A stretch of 64,000 nt of DNA from Melanocharis versteri. Lineage: Eukaryota > Chordata > Aves > Passeriformes > Melanocharitidae. A program made the translations under genes and the position numbers. The stretch lies in assembly GCA_013397845.1 (NCBI GenBank), contig VZTG01001540.1, positions 1,853,505-1,917,504 on the forward strand. Reading direction: 5' to 3'. This document shows positions 25,490 to 40,400 of the stretch, piece after piece (the stretch's first letter is position 1; each line of letters begins with the position of its first letter). The notes beneath the pieces are model-generated. The model was given only the letters and a program-made list of their open reading frames with translations. It had not been told where the DNA came from and ran no database searches.

Positions 25490-28400
25490 CTGGAAGGGAA
25501 AAAAGATGTATGTCAGCATCAAGTCCACATTTACACCATGGCCATGGTTATGAACTGGCTTTGCTGGTCCTGAATGCATCAGACCTCCTAATCGGGAAGG
25601 AGTAGTAGATGATGCATTCTTCAGACAACCTGAAGAAACCTCATGTTTTCAGGCCCTGCTCCTCATGGGAAACTTGAGGCACACTAATAACTGCTGGAAA
25701 GGCAAGAGAGCTGGACACAGGCACTCTAGGACTAGGACATCTCCCCATTGGTCCAAAATTCTTAACACAGATGATCAAGGAGCTGATCAAGGAAGACATC
25801 CTGATGGATCTCATACTTACAATAAAAAGGACTGGTCAGGGATGTGAAGGTTGAGGGCAGCCTTGGCTGCAATGACAATGAGATGCTGGAGTTCAGGATC
25901 CTGAAAGCTGGGAGCAAGAGAAATAGCAAACAACTTGGGACTTCAGAAGAGAAGACTATGAAGGTGTCTGCTTGGAAAAATTCACATGATTTTGCCCCAG
26001 AAAGAAGCATGGTCCAGGACAGCTGTTTGATTTTAAAGATCACCTTCACCAAGCTCAAGAGCAGACCATGCCAATGAGCTTTTCAGCCAAGTAAGAATGG
26101 CAGGAGGACTGCACAGCCAAAAAAAAGAGCTCCTGACAAAACCCAAACAAAAAGGAAGTATACAAGACATGGAAGCAGATAAAAGTGACACAGAAGGAAA
26201 ACAGAGACACTGTGTGACCACACAGAACAGAATTAAGATAGTCAAAGCCCATCTGTGGTGGAATCTGGCAAGGAACATGATGGGCAACAAAACTGGCTTC
26301 TACAGCAGCAAAAAAGACAACGTCTATCCACTGCTGAATGAAAAAGACAAGGAAAAGGCTGGGGACCTTCATCTTGGTCTTAAGTGTTAAGATCGGTCTC
26401 CAGCAATGCCAGGCCCCGGAGATCAGAGCTGGCCAAAATGACTGCAAGACCACTCTCAAAAAAACCTTTGAAAAATTGTTGCAATGAGGGTTGATTCCTG
26501 AGGACTAGAAGGAATCAAATGTCATTTCTACCTTCAAGAAGGGCAAGAGAATCTGAGTGACTACTAGGTGATCCATGGGAAAGCGGTACAGCTTAAGTAT
26601 TGACTAAGAGTTTAAGTGAACAAGCTTAAGAACAGACCTCATAAATGCAATATGAGACAGACTGAAAACTGGCTGAACTGGTGATCTCGAAGGGTTGTGA
26701 CCAGCAGCACGAAGTCCAGCTAGAGGCCAGTCACTAGCACCAACACTGAGACTGGGACTAGGGCCAGTACTGTTCAACATCTTCATCAATCACCCACAGG
26801 AAGAGGCACAGTGCACCTTCAGCAAGGTTGCAAGTACAGAACTGGAAGGAATGGCTGATGTACCCAGATGGTCGTGCTGCCACTCAGAGAGACCCAGACA
26901 ACATTGGAAAAATGGGCTACAAGGAATCTCATGAGGTTCAAGAAAGAGAAACACAAAGTCCAGCTCCTGGGAATAATAACCCCAGACACCAGTACACACT
27001 GGGAGTTGACAAGCTGGAAAGCAGCCTAGCATAAGGGGAGCAGCAGTCATGGTCAACAATTTAGCCTTTTAGCCAGCAGTGCGCTCATAGGGCAAAGCAG
27101 GGTGACAGCCTCCTGTGCTCTATGAGGGACAGCACTGCCAGCAAAATGAGGTAAGATGACCCTTCCTCTCCACTCAGCACTGGTGAGACACTTGAAGTGC
27201 TGGGTCTACTTCTTGACCTCCCAGTACAAGAGAAATGTGGATATAATGAACAGTCCAGTGACATAACATAAAAACAATTAAGAGCTCAGTGCATCTAACA
27301 CTGAGGAGATGCTGAGCGCACTGCACTTGTCTAGCGTGCAGAAAAGAAGGCTTAGGGAGATCTTATCAAAGTGTACAAATACCTGATAGGAGAGAATAAA
27401 GACAACTGACCCACACTCTTCTCAGTGGTACCCAAAGACAGGAGAAGAGGCAATGGGCACAGATTGAAAAATAGAAAATTGCATTTAAAAATCTTTTTTG
27501 GTATGAGTGGTCCCTGGAACAGATTTTCTAGACAGGCCCTTAATCTTCATCTGTGCCGATAATCAAATGCTGCCTGCACATGGCTTTGAGAAACCTGCTA
27601 TGAAGTGACCCTGCTCTGAGCAGGGGTTTGGACTAATTTTCAGATGTTCCTTCCAAACTCAACCATTCTCTTATGCTGCAAATACATTAATCATGGACTC
27701 AGCCATTTTGACTTTTAATAGAGGCCTACCTTATCACACAGCAGTGTGAAGTTATTATTACATTATATTTAATATCATTATGTAAATGACATGTACTGAT
27801 ACATATTTAATACTAATAACTGATCTCTGAAAGAGCCATTGGAAACTCCCCGTATGTTACTTTAGAGCAGCAGTAACTTAGCTTTACCTGGATCAATGCC
27901 AAAGGTTTTTCTCTGCTCCTAATAAGAGCAGCTTCTTGCTGGAGCTCTTCCTCTACAATAGCTGAGAACATGACAGGTGCTATCACAGGAGAGCTGGCTG
28001 GTGATGCTGCTGACCAAGGACTGCAAAAAAAACCACCCAAATGACGTTATGAGGCAACATCAAGGTCAACACAACACAAGTAAAGTCGTCCCAGAATCTA
28101 AGCCACTGCCAAGCTTACTTATGGCTCTCCAGCTGGGGAGAATCCAGAACATGGTCTTCCAGACCTGGGTTACTTCTAGTGGTGCACCTGGAGAGAGGTA
28201 GGAAAGGAAAGTAAAAGTCACTGGCAGAGCATTCTCCTACATCATATTGTGAAATACAAACTTACAGTAGGCAGTTACAACAAATGTGTAGCGTTTTTCC
28301 AGAGGAAAGGCATTAGGATGTAATGCTGAATTTGTGATACTGTAAACTGTGATACTGTGACGGAAAAAGACACTGATTCTCATTTCTAACTACCAGACCC

Positions 28401-31400
28401 TAACGGAATTTCATCTTGGGCATTAATTCTGGCATTTCCTAATATTTGAGGATTTCAAAAAAAGAGTTTCATTTATGGTTGTTTATTTAAAAAAAGGCTT
28501 TTTTGCTTTTTTACATATAAATTAGCCAACCGAGTTATACACTAACAGCACTACCTGTAAAAGTTTGCAATTAACATGAAAGAACAAAAAATTCAAGATA
28601 AAAAGATAAAGATTCAAGATAAAAATCCAACTGTCCTGCATTCAAATTAAGTGTTTCATTCAAAAGAGCCAATGCTACAATAGCACTAGAGTAAATTCTT
28701 TGAGTGTAAGCCCAGAAATTATGGACTTTCAGTATACATCCTGTAACCACCTCCCACATTCACAAGAATAGCATAAACCTAGAATTAACAGAACAGAAAA
28801 AAAAACTTGAAATATTTATAGAGTTCCCAACAGGAAAATATTTTACTCAGTTGCAAAATATTAACCTCTCAACAAAAAGAAGTCACATTTGTTATACTGT
28901 ATTCCTTAAGAGACAAGTACATTTGTCAGAAAAATCCTAGACCAGTAGGAAGAGAGGGCCCAATTCTCATGATTTAATACCTATCTTTGACAGGATAGTT
29001 TTGCAATTTCCAGAACCCTAAAAAAGTGTTACAGCACACTGTGACATGCTGGCAAACACTTTCTGAATTATTCTGTGGCATTGCAAACAACTCTAAGGGT
29101 GTTGCTGCTTCAATAAATCACTCTCAATTTTCTTTAAGGCTTTGGTAATCCTTTGTAAGTGACCACAAGCTCTTGGGTAAAACAGAAAAAAATCTATAGA
29201 AAGTTAAGAGAATTCCAGTAACTACCAAGTTCTCTGTCTGAAATATTTTCCCCAGAACAGAGTTCCAAGGATAACAAAAAACATGATTCCTACCACTAAG
29301 CAGTAAGGGCAAGATCTCAAAAAATCTGAAATCCAACATCCATCATCAAAAACGGATTTAAATTAATCATGTTGATCTTTTTGTCACAAAACATCATTTT
29401 TTCCACAAAACAAACAATGCGCATTGCCAGGTCATGTATCCTTGTACTCAGTCTGAAAAATAAAGACTGAGTAAATGGACTATGAGATGGATGGAAATGG
29501 ATTAGCTGTACAAAGTCCAGCTGGAAACCAAGTAGTAGTGGGAGTCCTCAGGGACTGATACTGGAACCAATCCTGTTAAGCATCTTTGGTAGAAAAGAAC
29601 AGACCCTCAGCAGGCCACAGCTGGATGTGGAGAGGTTGGAAACAGTGCACATTCTGGATGCCAGGCTGCCTTTCAGAAGCCCTCAAGAGGCTCGAGAAAT
29701 GGGTAACTGAGAAGCAATGAATTTCAAAGACAAGTGCAAAGTCCTGTATTTGAAAGAGTTAATCCTAAAGGGAGGCAGCAAAGGGGAGATCTCATTGCTG
29801 TCTTCGACTACCTAACTGCAGGATAGAGAAAAGATGAAGCAAGAATCTTCTTAGAGGTGCACAATGACAGATTAGAGACAACATACACAAGAGACAAAAT
29901 AGTAAATCCCAGAGAGACAAAAGGAAAAATAAAAATACCATATGGAGATGGTATATTTGGGTTGAACTCAATCTTAAAGGTCTCTTCCAACCCAGTGATT
30001 CTGTGATTCTGAGATGATTATCCACTGAAACATGTTGCCCAAAAAGTCTGGGGTATCTTCACACCTTCACACTTGGAAGCAGTCACAACTCAACTAGACC
30101 AGGTCCTGAGTAACACGATCTAGTTTGACTTACTTTGAGTGGGAGGCTAAACTACAGAATCAAAATTATTCAGTGATTTCAAAGGAGGGCACTATCTGGA
30201 GTCCTCAGCACAAAAAAAGACATGGACCTTGCTGCAAGTCCAGAGGAGGCCATCAAGATGATTAGAGGTATGGAGAACCTCTCCATCCAGGGAAAAGCTG
30301 AGAGAATTGGGTTTGTTCAGCCTGGAAAAGAGAAGGCTTCAGAGTGACTTAATTGTTGCCTTCCAATACATGAAGGGAGCCTGCAAGAAAGATGGAGAGG
30401 GACTTTTTACAAGCACATATAATGACAGGACAAGTTTCCAAACTGAAAGAGAGAAGGTTTAGATTAGGTATTAGGAGGAAGTTCTTCGCTGTGAGGGTGG
30501 TGAGGCACCGAACAGGTTGCTCAGAGAAGCTGTGGATGCCCCATCCTTGCAAGTGTTCAAGGCCAACCTGGTCTAGTGGGAGGTGTCCCTGCCCCTGGCA
30601 GGAGGGTTGGAACACGATTATCTTTAAGGTCCCTTCCAATCCAAACCATTCTACGATAAATTAGCTTCCAGCTTTTACTGCACTTAAAGACAACAACATT
30701 AAAAAGCAGAAAAGAACTGAAGAAAAGGAAGAAGAAGAGATGAAGGCAGGCTTCTGTGCTTTTATACTGATGTTATCTCTCAATTTTATCTCTTTTTCCA
30801 CCTGCTTTAATAATACTCACCTTCCAGCACATTTGACAATAACTGATTTGACAGAAGAGCTACACTCTTCTTTCCATTCCCAATCCAAAGAACTCATAGC
30901 ACTGCTATAAATGAACCCAACTGGATTGTTACACTTAACAAACTGACAACTTCTATATAAACAAACAAGCCAAAAAACCCAAACAACAACCAAAAAAATT
31001 ACCTCAACAGGAATTTCCCAAAACTGGAATTAATAGTTCCAGCACCACAGCATACTCTAGCGATCATTTAAAAGATAAGTAAATACCTGTATCATCTCCC
31101 TCATTTAAAGACAATGGGGCTTTAAAATGTAGAAAGAAGTCCAGGTATTTTGAAGCTGTTTGTACACATGTACATCTGTGTTTCTTGCTAACAAGACATT
31201 CAGTCCAGATATTAAATCAACTGCAGATATTTCAACATGCTAAATTAATTCCTCAGCTGGCATCAAAATGACTAGGAGAAATGGAATACAGAGGAAATGT
31301 GAAGCTAGCATATACAGAAAAATGGAAAAAAAGCCTCAAAAATACAGAACTTGGAAACCTGGAAGTCTTGGAAATTAAGACTGATGCAGAGACATAAATG

Positions 31401-34400
31401 GTTCTGCACGGAAACAAACCAGCCAAGTATCATCAGTACTGAACCAACCTGATTAACTCAGTTGGCTGAACCTGCCATGACTCTTGTGCAGCCACCAAAA
31501 TGTCCCAGCCCTCAGCTCCCTAGTGTTTCTTGAGTATTTGCTCATGAGAAGCCAGGTCAGGTTTGGTGCCTCCCCAATCTAATAACTGCTCTCAGAAAGA
31601 GAACACAAAACCTGGTCTCCTGCAGAACCCTCCTGGGTTTTGCTATACCGTTTGAGTCATGTGCTACTTATTAGCTCATTATTAGGCATGACAGAACTAG
31701 GCCATTCCCACACGAAGCTGCAAATACTTGTTTCCACTAAGACTTTTCACTGCTCCCTGGAGTAACACAGTGAAGACAACTCAGGCTGCCACAACTAAGT
31801 TAAGTCATGTCAGGCCTATGTTTTTAGCTTGGACCATGAGCTACACATGCACAGCAAAACTCCCAAGGTTGAGATGCCCCTGGAAACAACGCAGCCACAT
31901 CCATGTACCCCAGCTCTTGGGATGATCTGCCTTTGGATTAAATGCAGTTTAAATCACCACAATTCATGACATGGTTTACCTAGAAATAAAATCTATATTG
32001 CAAAAATTGGAAGGTGACAGTACACAGAAGAATGCTTACGTCACCATCCAAACTACCCTCACCCAGAGACTTAAGAAAATTGTCAGTTTAATTAGTGCAC
32101 AGTTTATCCAAAGGAGAAAGACAAAGCAGGAACATTTAGTCACGCAAGTATCTTCAGTGTCCCATCAGAAAGTCTGACATCAACAGGTGAGGATTGCTCA
32201 TGATCTACACTTGCATAATTTCCTTCCCTTAAAAAGGAAGCGGATAACTGATCATCACAGAAATAGCCCTTGAATGCCATAGGTAAAAATCAGAGCCTAC
32301 TGTGAGAGAACTGTACAGTCAAAAACTAAAATTACCTCAAACTAGAAACTCAATTCCTAAGTTTCAGATGGAGGAACTAGTCACCTAGGCTCTACACCTA
32401 ATAGTGAGAAATAAGCATCTTCAGACACAATTCAAAAACAACCTGAAATAGCTTTGGAGGGGCCTTCTTTTCAAAGTGATGATAGTCAATTTAGCCACCT
32501 ACTAGGCTTCCACTAGCTTAATGTACCATCTTCAGACAGTTAATGTATTAGACCTGAATTCAGCTCAAATAATCCACTTTGAGAGCATGCAGACAGGCCA
32601 GACTGCGCAGATGAGACAGAGCAATGCAAAAGGAAAAGAAATGACTTTATGAAGATTACACAGCTGTTGCGACAAAGCTAATAATAGCATCCAGTGCAAA
32701 TTCTCTTATCACCAGCTCTTGGCATCTCCTATGTGATGAAAAGTTTTATTATTGTGCTAGCAACAAAATGGACAATACCTGTTCTTCTCAGATTTGTGTT
32801 TCATGTCCCCACACCTCCACTCACTACAGTAACTTCAGCTTTATCACTCTGCTCCTGAAGAACGCCTCCCCATCACATGCACTCCAAATGCCTCCTACCT
32901 CTCTCCTCAGACACTATCCACACACAATGTTCCTACATTTCTACCCTCATTATCTAGCAGTAAAACATGTACTACTTCTGTCCTAGGGAAACACCACTTT
33001 TATAGAAGCTGAACAACCAAAAGCGAGGCCCAGCAGAAATTTCTTCTCCCCAGAGAGGAGTCAGTTATTGGAGGACAATGGAACAGGAGTTCATAAGAAA
33101 AACAGCCAGTTAATGACACAGCTCCCTGCGCACCAACAGCTCTGCAAACTTTTCCCTCAGCACAGCTGCGTAAACTTGAGTCAGGCTGCTCTAAATTTGA
33201 GTTGTAAGAGGAGTTGTGTGAAGGATTACAGAAGCTCCCCCTCTTTACTCAAGAGCTGCATTTAAGCTCAGTCCCTCAGGCCTCTCTTGAGCTATGCTGC
33301 AGCTATGGCCAAGCCCAGCTTTGCTGTTCCTGAGGCTGACTTGACTTGCAGGTTTGACGTCAACCTTGCCTGATCCCAGTGCACCTGTCTGTGCTCACTG
33401 ACTGTGGCTCATCCTGGTTTCTGTCACGGAGCCTGCCCTGCTCACCTCCTCTGGCACACTGGGGCTGTGCCTTTGCCAGGGAAGCCACCAGTCAGCCAAT
33501 TGTGCTGTCACACTTGGCTTCCCTAACACTGTGGGTCAGCTGGCCTGCAGTGCCTCTGGAGAGGAGCTGGGAATGCCTGTAGGATTATGAGGCTGTTTTG
33601 TAAATATATTTGAAATGTCTAGCATTCAAAGTTACTGATGATCGGGGGAAGAGATGCAGGTGGGTGGGCAGCTCAGTCATACAGACCTTAAGGAATAAGG
33701 CTGAGATTTCTTTCCTCAGCTTAGGCAGTTGTTTTAACCCAAAACAGCAATTTTATTGGAGGTAGCAAGAGGATGCATGGCTAAAACGTTTCGACCAAAG
33801 AGCAATATTGTCTAGTAACTAGGGATATAAGTCACATGTGCCTTATTTTTGTCCTTAGAATTGTAGCCCCACAGTAAGTATAATACACAGACATAACCAG
33901 TGCATCAATGTTTCTGTAAGCCCTCTTAATTCATGAAAATCTGCACTTAAACAATTAAGTCATCTTAAAAGAAAACTCAGATTAGGAAATGCCAGAACTG
34001 TGTTTTAATAAACTGATTTTCTCCACTCAGTGGCAACACAGAAATAGTCCTTAGCAAAATGTTTCATGAACGCCATATCTGAATGCTCATGAACACCTAA
34101 TTTCTACAGAGGTTAGAAAATACAGGTTTATCATTTGTTTGCATCATATGCAAACAAGCACATATAGACATATTTAGTTTGGAACCTGAAGGTTTTATAT
34201 ACATACATACACACACACACACACAGAGGTATCTACCTATATGGATACAAACACTTTCAACCTGAAACAAGGTATTAGCATTAAATTGCTTAAGTCTCTA
34301 AGCTTCCTATTCTTAAGATTATTTAATTCATAAAATCTTATTAACAGAATCATCAGAAGAATGCTTACAGGAATCTTTCCTTAAATTACAATTTTATTCT

Positions 34401-37400
34401 TTCTTATTTCAGCAGAATTTAAAAGGTCATTGTGCTTCTTGTTTAATGGTTGAGCAATTAGAAAAAAATGCATTCTCACCTCATGGTGTTTTGGACTGAT
34501 GAATCCTCAGATCCTTTATATCCACATCTTTTAATACCAGTACCAGGTGAATTATTCACACTCATACATTTTTCTTCTTCCATTACAAGATCACGGAATG
34601 ACTTTGGCAAGGCAGAATGTAATGAAGATGACCTTTTTAAAAACAAAAATGAAACAAAACCAATGCACTTTATACTTGCACTTTCCAAGACTCCACATTA
34701 TTCCATGATTCAGATGGCAAAGAGGCCTTTCTACTTACTAAAAATACATTATTACTTACGTTTTGTAAACCACTATTATCCTGCTAGACCCTATTTGCTG
34801 AAATAAGTCATTTTGGGTCATATAGGTAAAGAACAGGAAATAAATATCTACAAGAACAGAGGAAGCCATTAGTTTTGAAATTTCATAAGAATTAAAAAAA
34901 AAAATCAAACCCAAAACCCATCCCTCTACCTACTCTCCCCACCTCATCCTCTTATAAAGCAATTTTTTTTTTCATAGATGGCTTGTCTTAGACAAGCTGT
35001 ACCTTTTCTAACAGTACTAGTCCTTGAAAAGTATTTTCATAAATCACACAATGCTCCAGGTACTGTCGATCTAATACAGGCAGTTTACCTCCATGAAAGT
35101 CAAGTATAGCTGATCTTTTCTTCCCAATATACTCGTACCTGTTGGAGGCTCTATAAATCCCTTAATCCACACTGAAGTTCAGTAAAACTGATATCTTTCA
35201 TTTTCTTTTACTTGTTCAAGCATAAGTTACTGAATTAGAGCCTGCATATTATCTTTCAAAAATAAACCATTACGAAAATATAGCAATTTAGCATCTTAGG
35301 TATTCTGAACACTTTCCAAACCTGAAGCCTTTTTATTTACAGAATTCAAGGCAGTACCACTAGTCCTTCTCTTACCTATTAAGGCTTTGGAATTAATTCT
35401 TCATATACTTGCTTACATTTAACTTAACTAAGCATAGCAGTTCCATATATTTCAAAATACACAAAATACATTCTGAAAGAACAGCTCTGCTTATTATCTA
35501 CTCAAAGAAACAAGAGACCATTTATAAACACTACTGAAGTAAAACAAGCTCTTTATACAATGCCAGTTGTTTGTGCAGCTGCCATAAGAAGCGTAGCACC
35601 TCAAGTCAAAGACTTTCAAACTACATCTAGGCGGGACACAATTTAAGGTAACAAATATGAAGGAATTTTAAAAGTGCAACATTGTATCTGAAATGTTACA
35701 ACAAAAGCATCTGAAATCTATGTATGATGTTTGATGTCAGACCCCCCTGCTTAAGTTTGGATCTTTTTTATTTAAATATTAGATAAGCAGCACAGAAGAC
35801 ATAGAAAGCAGAGTGGGAACCTCCAGACGCAGGGGCTCAGAGTCATTTTGCACATCCTCTATTCCTACCACCAGCTGGCACACAGAAGTTCAGGCAAGTG
35901 CTTGACCAGACCTTCCACAAACCTATTATACTGAGTAGGCAAATGGTCCATGGGATCTGCTGTCACAGAAGCTTCTTCCGCTAATAACATTTTAAGTAGC
36001 CTACTTTGATTTGATTTACCCATTTCCAAGAAAACTCCATACTGCAATCAGATCCACTTGCAACAGAGAACCAAAAAAAAAACAACCCACAAACTCCAAA
36101 AAAATCAACTGTGTCATTCCCTGTGAACCTACCCAAAACAATTATTTGTGGCTTAAAATGATTTGTCTGAAAAGTGGTACAGAATTTTCCTAACATGTTA
36201 CATCTCTAAATTTCAGCTTGTCCTGTCTGATACATTGTCATTTTTATCTAATTTGCAAAATTATAAAACCTAATTTATACATTTTTTTTAAAACTGGTAT
36301 ATGACTAAGTTTCTCCAAGCTGTAACTGCAAACCATCAAAGCACAAAGTTCCAAAACAGCTGCTGATGTTAAGTATAAGCTGGAATACCATCACACTTAC
36401 AACCTAGACATTAAGATACGTGATTGTTAATTCTCAAGAAAGACTTCAAATCTCTTCATGCCTCTGGTCTTGAAAAGCTGTAGACTCTCCTGAGCTTAAA
36501 AACGGCCCAAAACAAGTAAGCAACACTCTCATTCCCTTGATCAAAGTAGGTTTGGAGAACTAATAAAGTCAACATGCAGTTAAGTTTAGACATTTTTTCA
36601 AAGTTTTGCTAGAGCAATATTTTATTTTTCCCTTCTAATTTTCACTTTTCTTCAAAGGAGGAAGCATAGGTTCAGTTTCCCCAAAAACTATGAAACTGGA
36701 GGTTTCTCTTGGTGGAAAAGGTAGGGCATAGTGTATGACAGACTTTCAGTCAACCAAAAAAAGCCAGAAGGTCCCACACCCTTCTGGCAAGTGCGCTCAC
36801 TGCACATCCAAGTTGAATATCTGATTTCACTGGAACACAAGTTCTACGGCTTTGACTATATTGCATGTGTGGAAAGCTCTATCGACTGCCAAATGCACTT
36901 AATAGTCCACTGTGAATTTACAGACTAACTCTGCAAATGTAATATTAGAGTAGATGAGTAACACAACCATTCTGCCTTACACACAAAAATACTTTGAACA
37001 ACTAGCAGGGGCAATCAAATAACTGATCGCTTGCCTAAAGCAGCTTGAAGTTTATTCAATAAATGTTTTCTTCCAGCAGCGAGGCCTAATTTTAAAAATC
37101 CATATAGCTCCCACTGGTTCTTTGCTTGAACTCTTGAGCTACTGGCATTTTCCAGATCGGCAGCCAGAGGAACGCAGGAGGAACGTGTGGAATCACGCGT
37201 GGTGACCACATGAGCATTAGATTGGATTCCATCCTCCTGAAATACACCCTAGCCTTTCCACCTAAGACAGTTTGTGTAACACAGTAGGCCCAGCTCCTTC
37301 CAAAAACTGTTTAATCAGAACCTTAAGAGCACAGTATATTTTTTGGAGACATTTATCACGGGATATTCAAAAATAAGTCCTTATTTGCTTTTTAAAAACA

Positions 37401-40400
37401 AGGAACAATTCATAGGCAGTTTGTAGTTTAAGTAACACCCAATAGGTAAAGAATTATCTATCAGAGAGTAGACAAATAACAGGAATAAGTCAAACTATTC
37501 AGGCAGGACCTGCCTTTCTTAAACCTATGCTGGCTGGACCTGACCACCTGGTTGTCCTGCACATGCCATGTTATGGCACTAAGGATGATCTGCCCCGTGA
37601 GCCTCCCTGGAGCTGAGGTCAGGCTGACAGGCCTGTAGTTCCCCACATTCTCCTTCCGATCCTTCTTTAGATGGGTGTCATACTGGCTCACCTTCAGTCA
37701 CCTGGGCCCTCTCCATTTGACCAGGGCTGCTGGTAAATGATTCAAAGCGGCTCAGTGATCACCTTCACCAGCTCCCTCAGTACCCTTGGGTCGATCCCAT
37801 CCAGTCCCATAGGACCTGTGTGTGTCTAAGTGCTGTAGCACATCACTGACCATTTCCCCTTGGATTATGGGGGCTTCATTCCAGCCCATGGGGCTGGGTA
37901 CCTGGAGAATGACTGATCTTACTATTAAAGACCGAGGCAAAGAAGACATCAGGTGCCTCAGGTGCAATTAAAGTCTAGACCTTCTTGAACAGGGAAAACT
38001 GGAGAAATAGCCAGCATTTACTTCATGCTTAGAGCATGCAAATAGGTATTTATCCCGTAATATTTAAACCCATTAAATGTACATAGCTTGAAATTTTTAC
38101 ATTTTTGGTTTATGCTTTTATCCAATACCAACAGTAAAAGCAAAGAGCAAAGCATGACTTGGGCTAGCACCTTATTACATTTGCTATAAACCTAGTTCAC
38201 TGAACAGATGATAAACTATTTTTGTATTCCATACGGTGATATTAACTCAAACCCTTAAATTGTGTGTGATCAGCATTCAAAGTCATTTCAAACCCCCTAT
38301 GCATCCTTCCACCACAAAAATTTTTAGAAGCATCCAATGCTCCCTCCAGCTCCGAGACACCTAGGTAACTTTTTTATCTCTAATTTTGGTCAATTTTGCT
38401 CTAATCCAAAGTCATTCCAGACCTTCCCCCAGGAAGGGCTAACATTTTTCTTCATGTTTTTGACAGAGAAAAAACACCATTCATAATGGTTTTCAATAAC
38501 CTCTTCCTGACTAAGTTTCAGAGCTTGTTCTCAAGCTTCTTCTCCTATGATTGATTCACTTGGACACAATCTGCAAATCCAACATCGTACACAGGAAAGC
38601 ACCAGAGGGGATGCAGTCTTCTGACTCAGTGCAAAATTTCAAAGAACTATTAAACTGCAACCACTGCATTTCCCCACCCTCCTTGAATTTCTAGATTACT
38701 TCCAAATGTAGATACAAATAGTTCTCTCTGCCTATTCAATGTAAAAACCCTCCAAAGAAAAAGAATTGATATTTGATTTGTAACATACCATGCATTCCCT
38801 AGTTTTGCAACTTTTGTAGGTGGAGGTGGTGTAGTTACTAGAGTGGTGGGCTCCAGGCTGCCACCTACTGATCCATTATCTTTTGCTGCCAGGGCAATCA
38901 TTTTCCTTTGCTTCTGAGAAAGCTTGATTCCATGAGACACCATTCTGCTGTGAATGGACATTGCAAAGAAAGAAGATGTAAGATCAGTGTCCTTTGAGAT
39001 GACTCACCTTTACTCCTTGAGAAATACTTCTTTTCTAGACAAAAATACTTTGCTTAGAGTGCCAAAATGTGAGGGGGGTAGGGCTCAGATGGCTGGGAAG
39101 CAAAAAAACCAATCAATTAATATCAAGAGTGACAGAAAGAAAAGCATCATAGAAATATTATTCACATAGATATCCATAAATGAAAACGTGCAGAGTAGGA
39201 ATCAAGTCACCAAAAGAGAAGGATGACTACCAGATGAAGACTATTTTTTAATCTTGTGATTTTTTAGAGACTGTCAAGCTTAGCTCCCTTAAACCAAAAA
39301 TATTACTACATAAAAAAAGTATACAACAGCATAAAGCCATTTCTTCTATCTATAATAATTTTCTTTTCTAAGCTATTTGGATTCTTCAGTCTTGACTGTT
39401 TTGTTTGCAGCTTCTGAATCTATCTAGCAAGCAAGCCTTTACCAGGTTCCATGAATACTGTCCTAACTGTCCTTTATAAGAAAGCCACACGTCAAAGGTC
39501 ATGAGAGTCACCTCCTGTTCTCTTCCATATGTCACCACTTAAAAAACACTAGGTTTAATACACCGCCTTGTAGAAAAGCACATGTATCTCTCCCAGTGTC
39601 TTTTGGGACGCTTCTACAAGAAGGAACCACCCTTGCGTCTCTCTGAAAAATTGTCAACATCAAGACATGAGTTCTGGGAGAGGTCAGAATGAGAGACAAG
39701 AAATGAACTTCTCAAATACAGTACTCATCCACAAGTAATTTCCAAAGTCCTAGGGACAAGAATTAATTCTTTTTGGTCGGAAACAGAAAGGCTCAGCAGA
39801 GCAGGCCACTTATTTAAGATACTAGCTCACTTGCTCTTTTGCAGTAGCTGACAAAAGAAGACTAGAGTAAAATAAAGGGATACATTTTGTATGTTCAAAA
39901 AAACCCAACATAATGAAGTAAACAAAGCTCTTCAAAACCAAATAGGACAACTTTTCTCCTGCTTTTTTTAAACTCTGAATGGCCTAAACCACTAAGTAAA
40001 TTCATAACAACCTAGTCTATCACACTTTTTTTATAGATTTTGGTTTTTTACTAACCTTGAATTTGCCTTTGGCATGGTTCCAGATTTCTGCATACTTTCT
40101 TCAATTTCCATGATGGTTCTCAGATCCATAGCAGGAGGGCTGGCAGGGCTAAATGAAAAATAAAAAGTTACCTTACAAGGCACTGATTTTTACTTACATT
40201 CCACAGTGCCAGCCTTCACTGAAATCCTCTAAATCATACATAAGATTGGTAACTGGTTGTATAATTTATGTCTGTTTCCTCAATTATGGCAAACCTCAAA
40301 TAAAATGTTTCTGACAAAACTTTTATAACTATATACATATTTAAGAGCACACTATAAAAATACCTTCAAGACTCATTATACTATGAAACAAAAAGATGCG

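Larger units (their letters stand above)
28188..34479 (-). other. IBTK: IBTK u-v intron (6.3 kb)
   Basis: The longest intron in the window. It holds two CR1 copies, the GC-rich block and the CA microsatellite listed separately. The remainder is AT-rich unique sequence with no exon-like reading that fits the phase (two bases in). Confidence 0.8.

Noticed and set aside
26055..26459. 134-codon minus ORF
   Set aside because: Antisense shadow of the CR1 ORF2 remnant.
34195..34226. CRISPR-like or other regular repeat array
   Set aside because: Simple CA microsatellite; no array of spaced repeats exists anywhere in the window.
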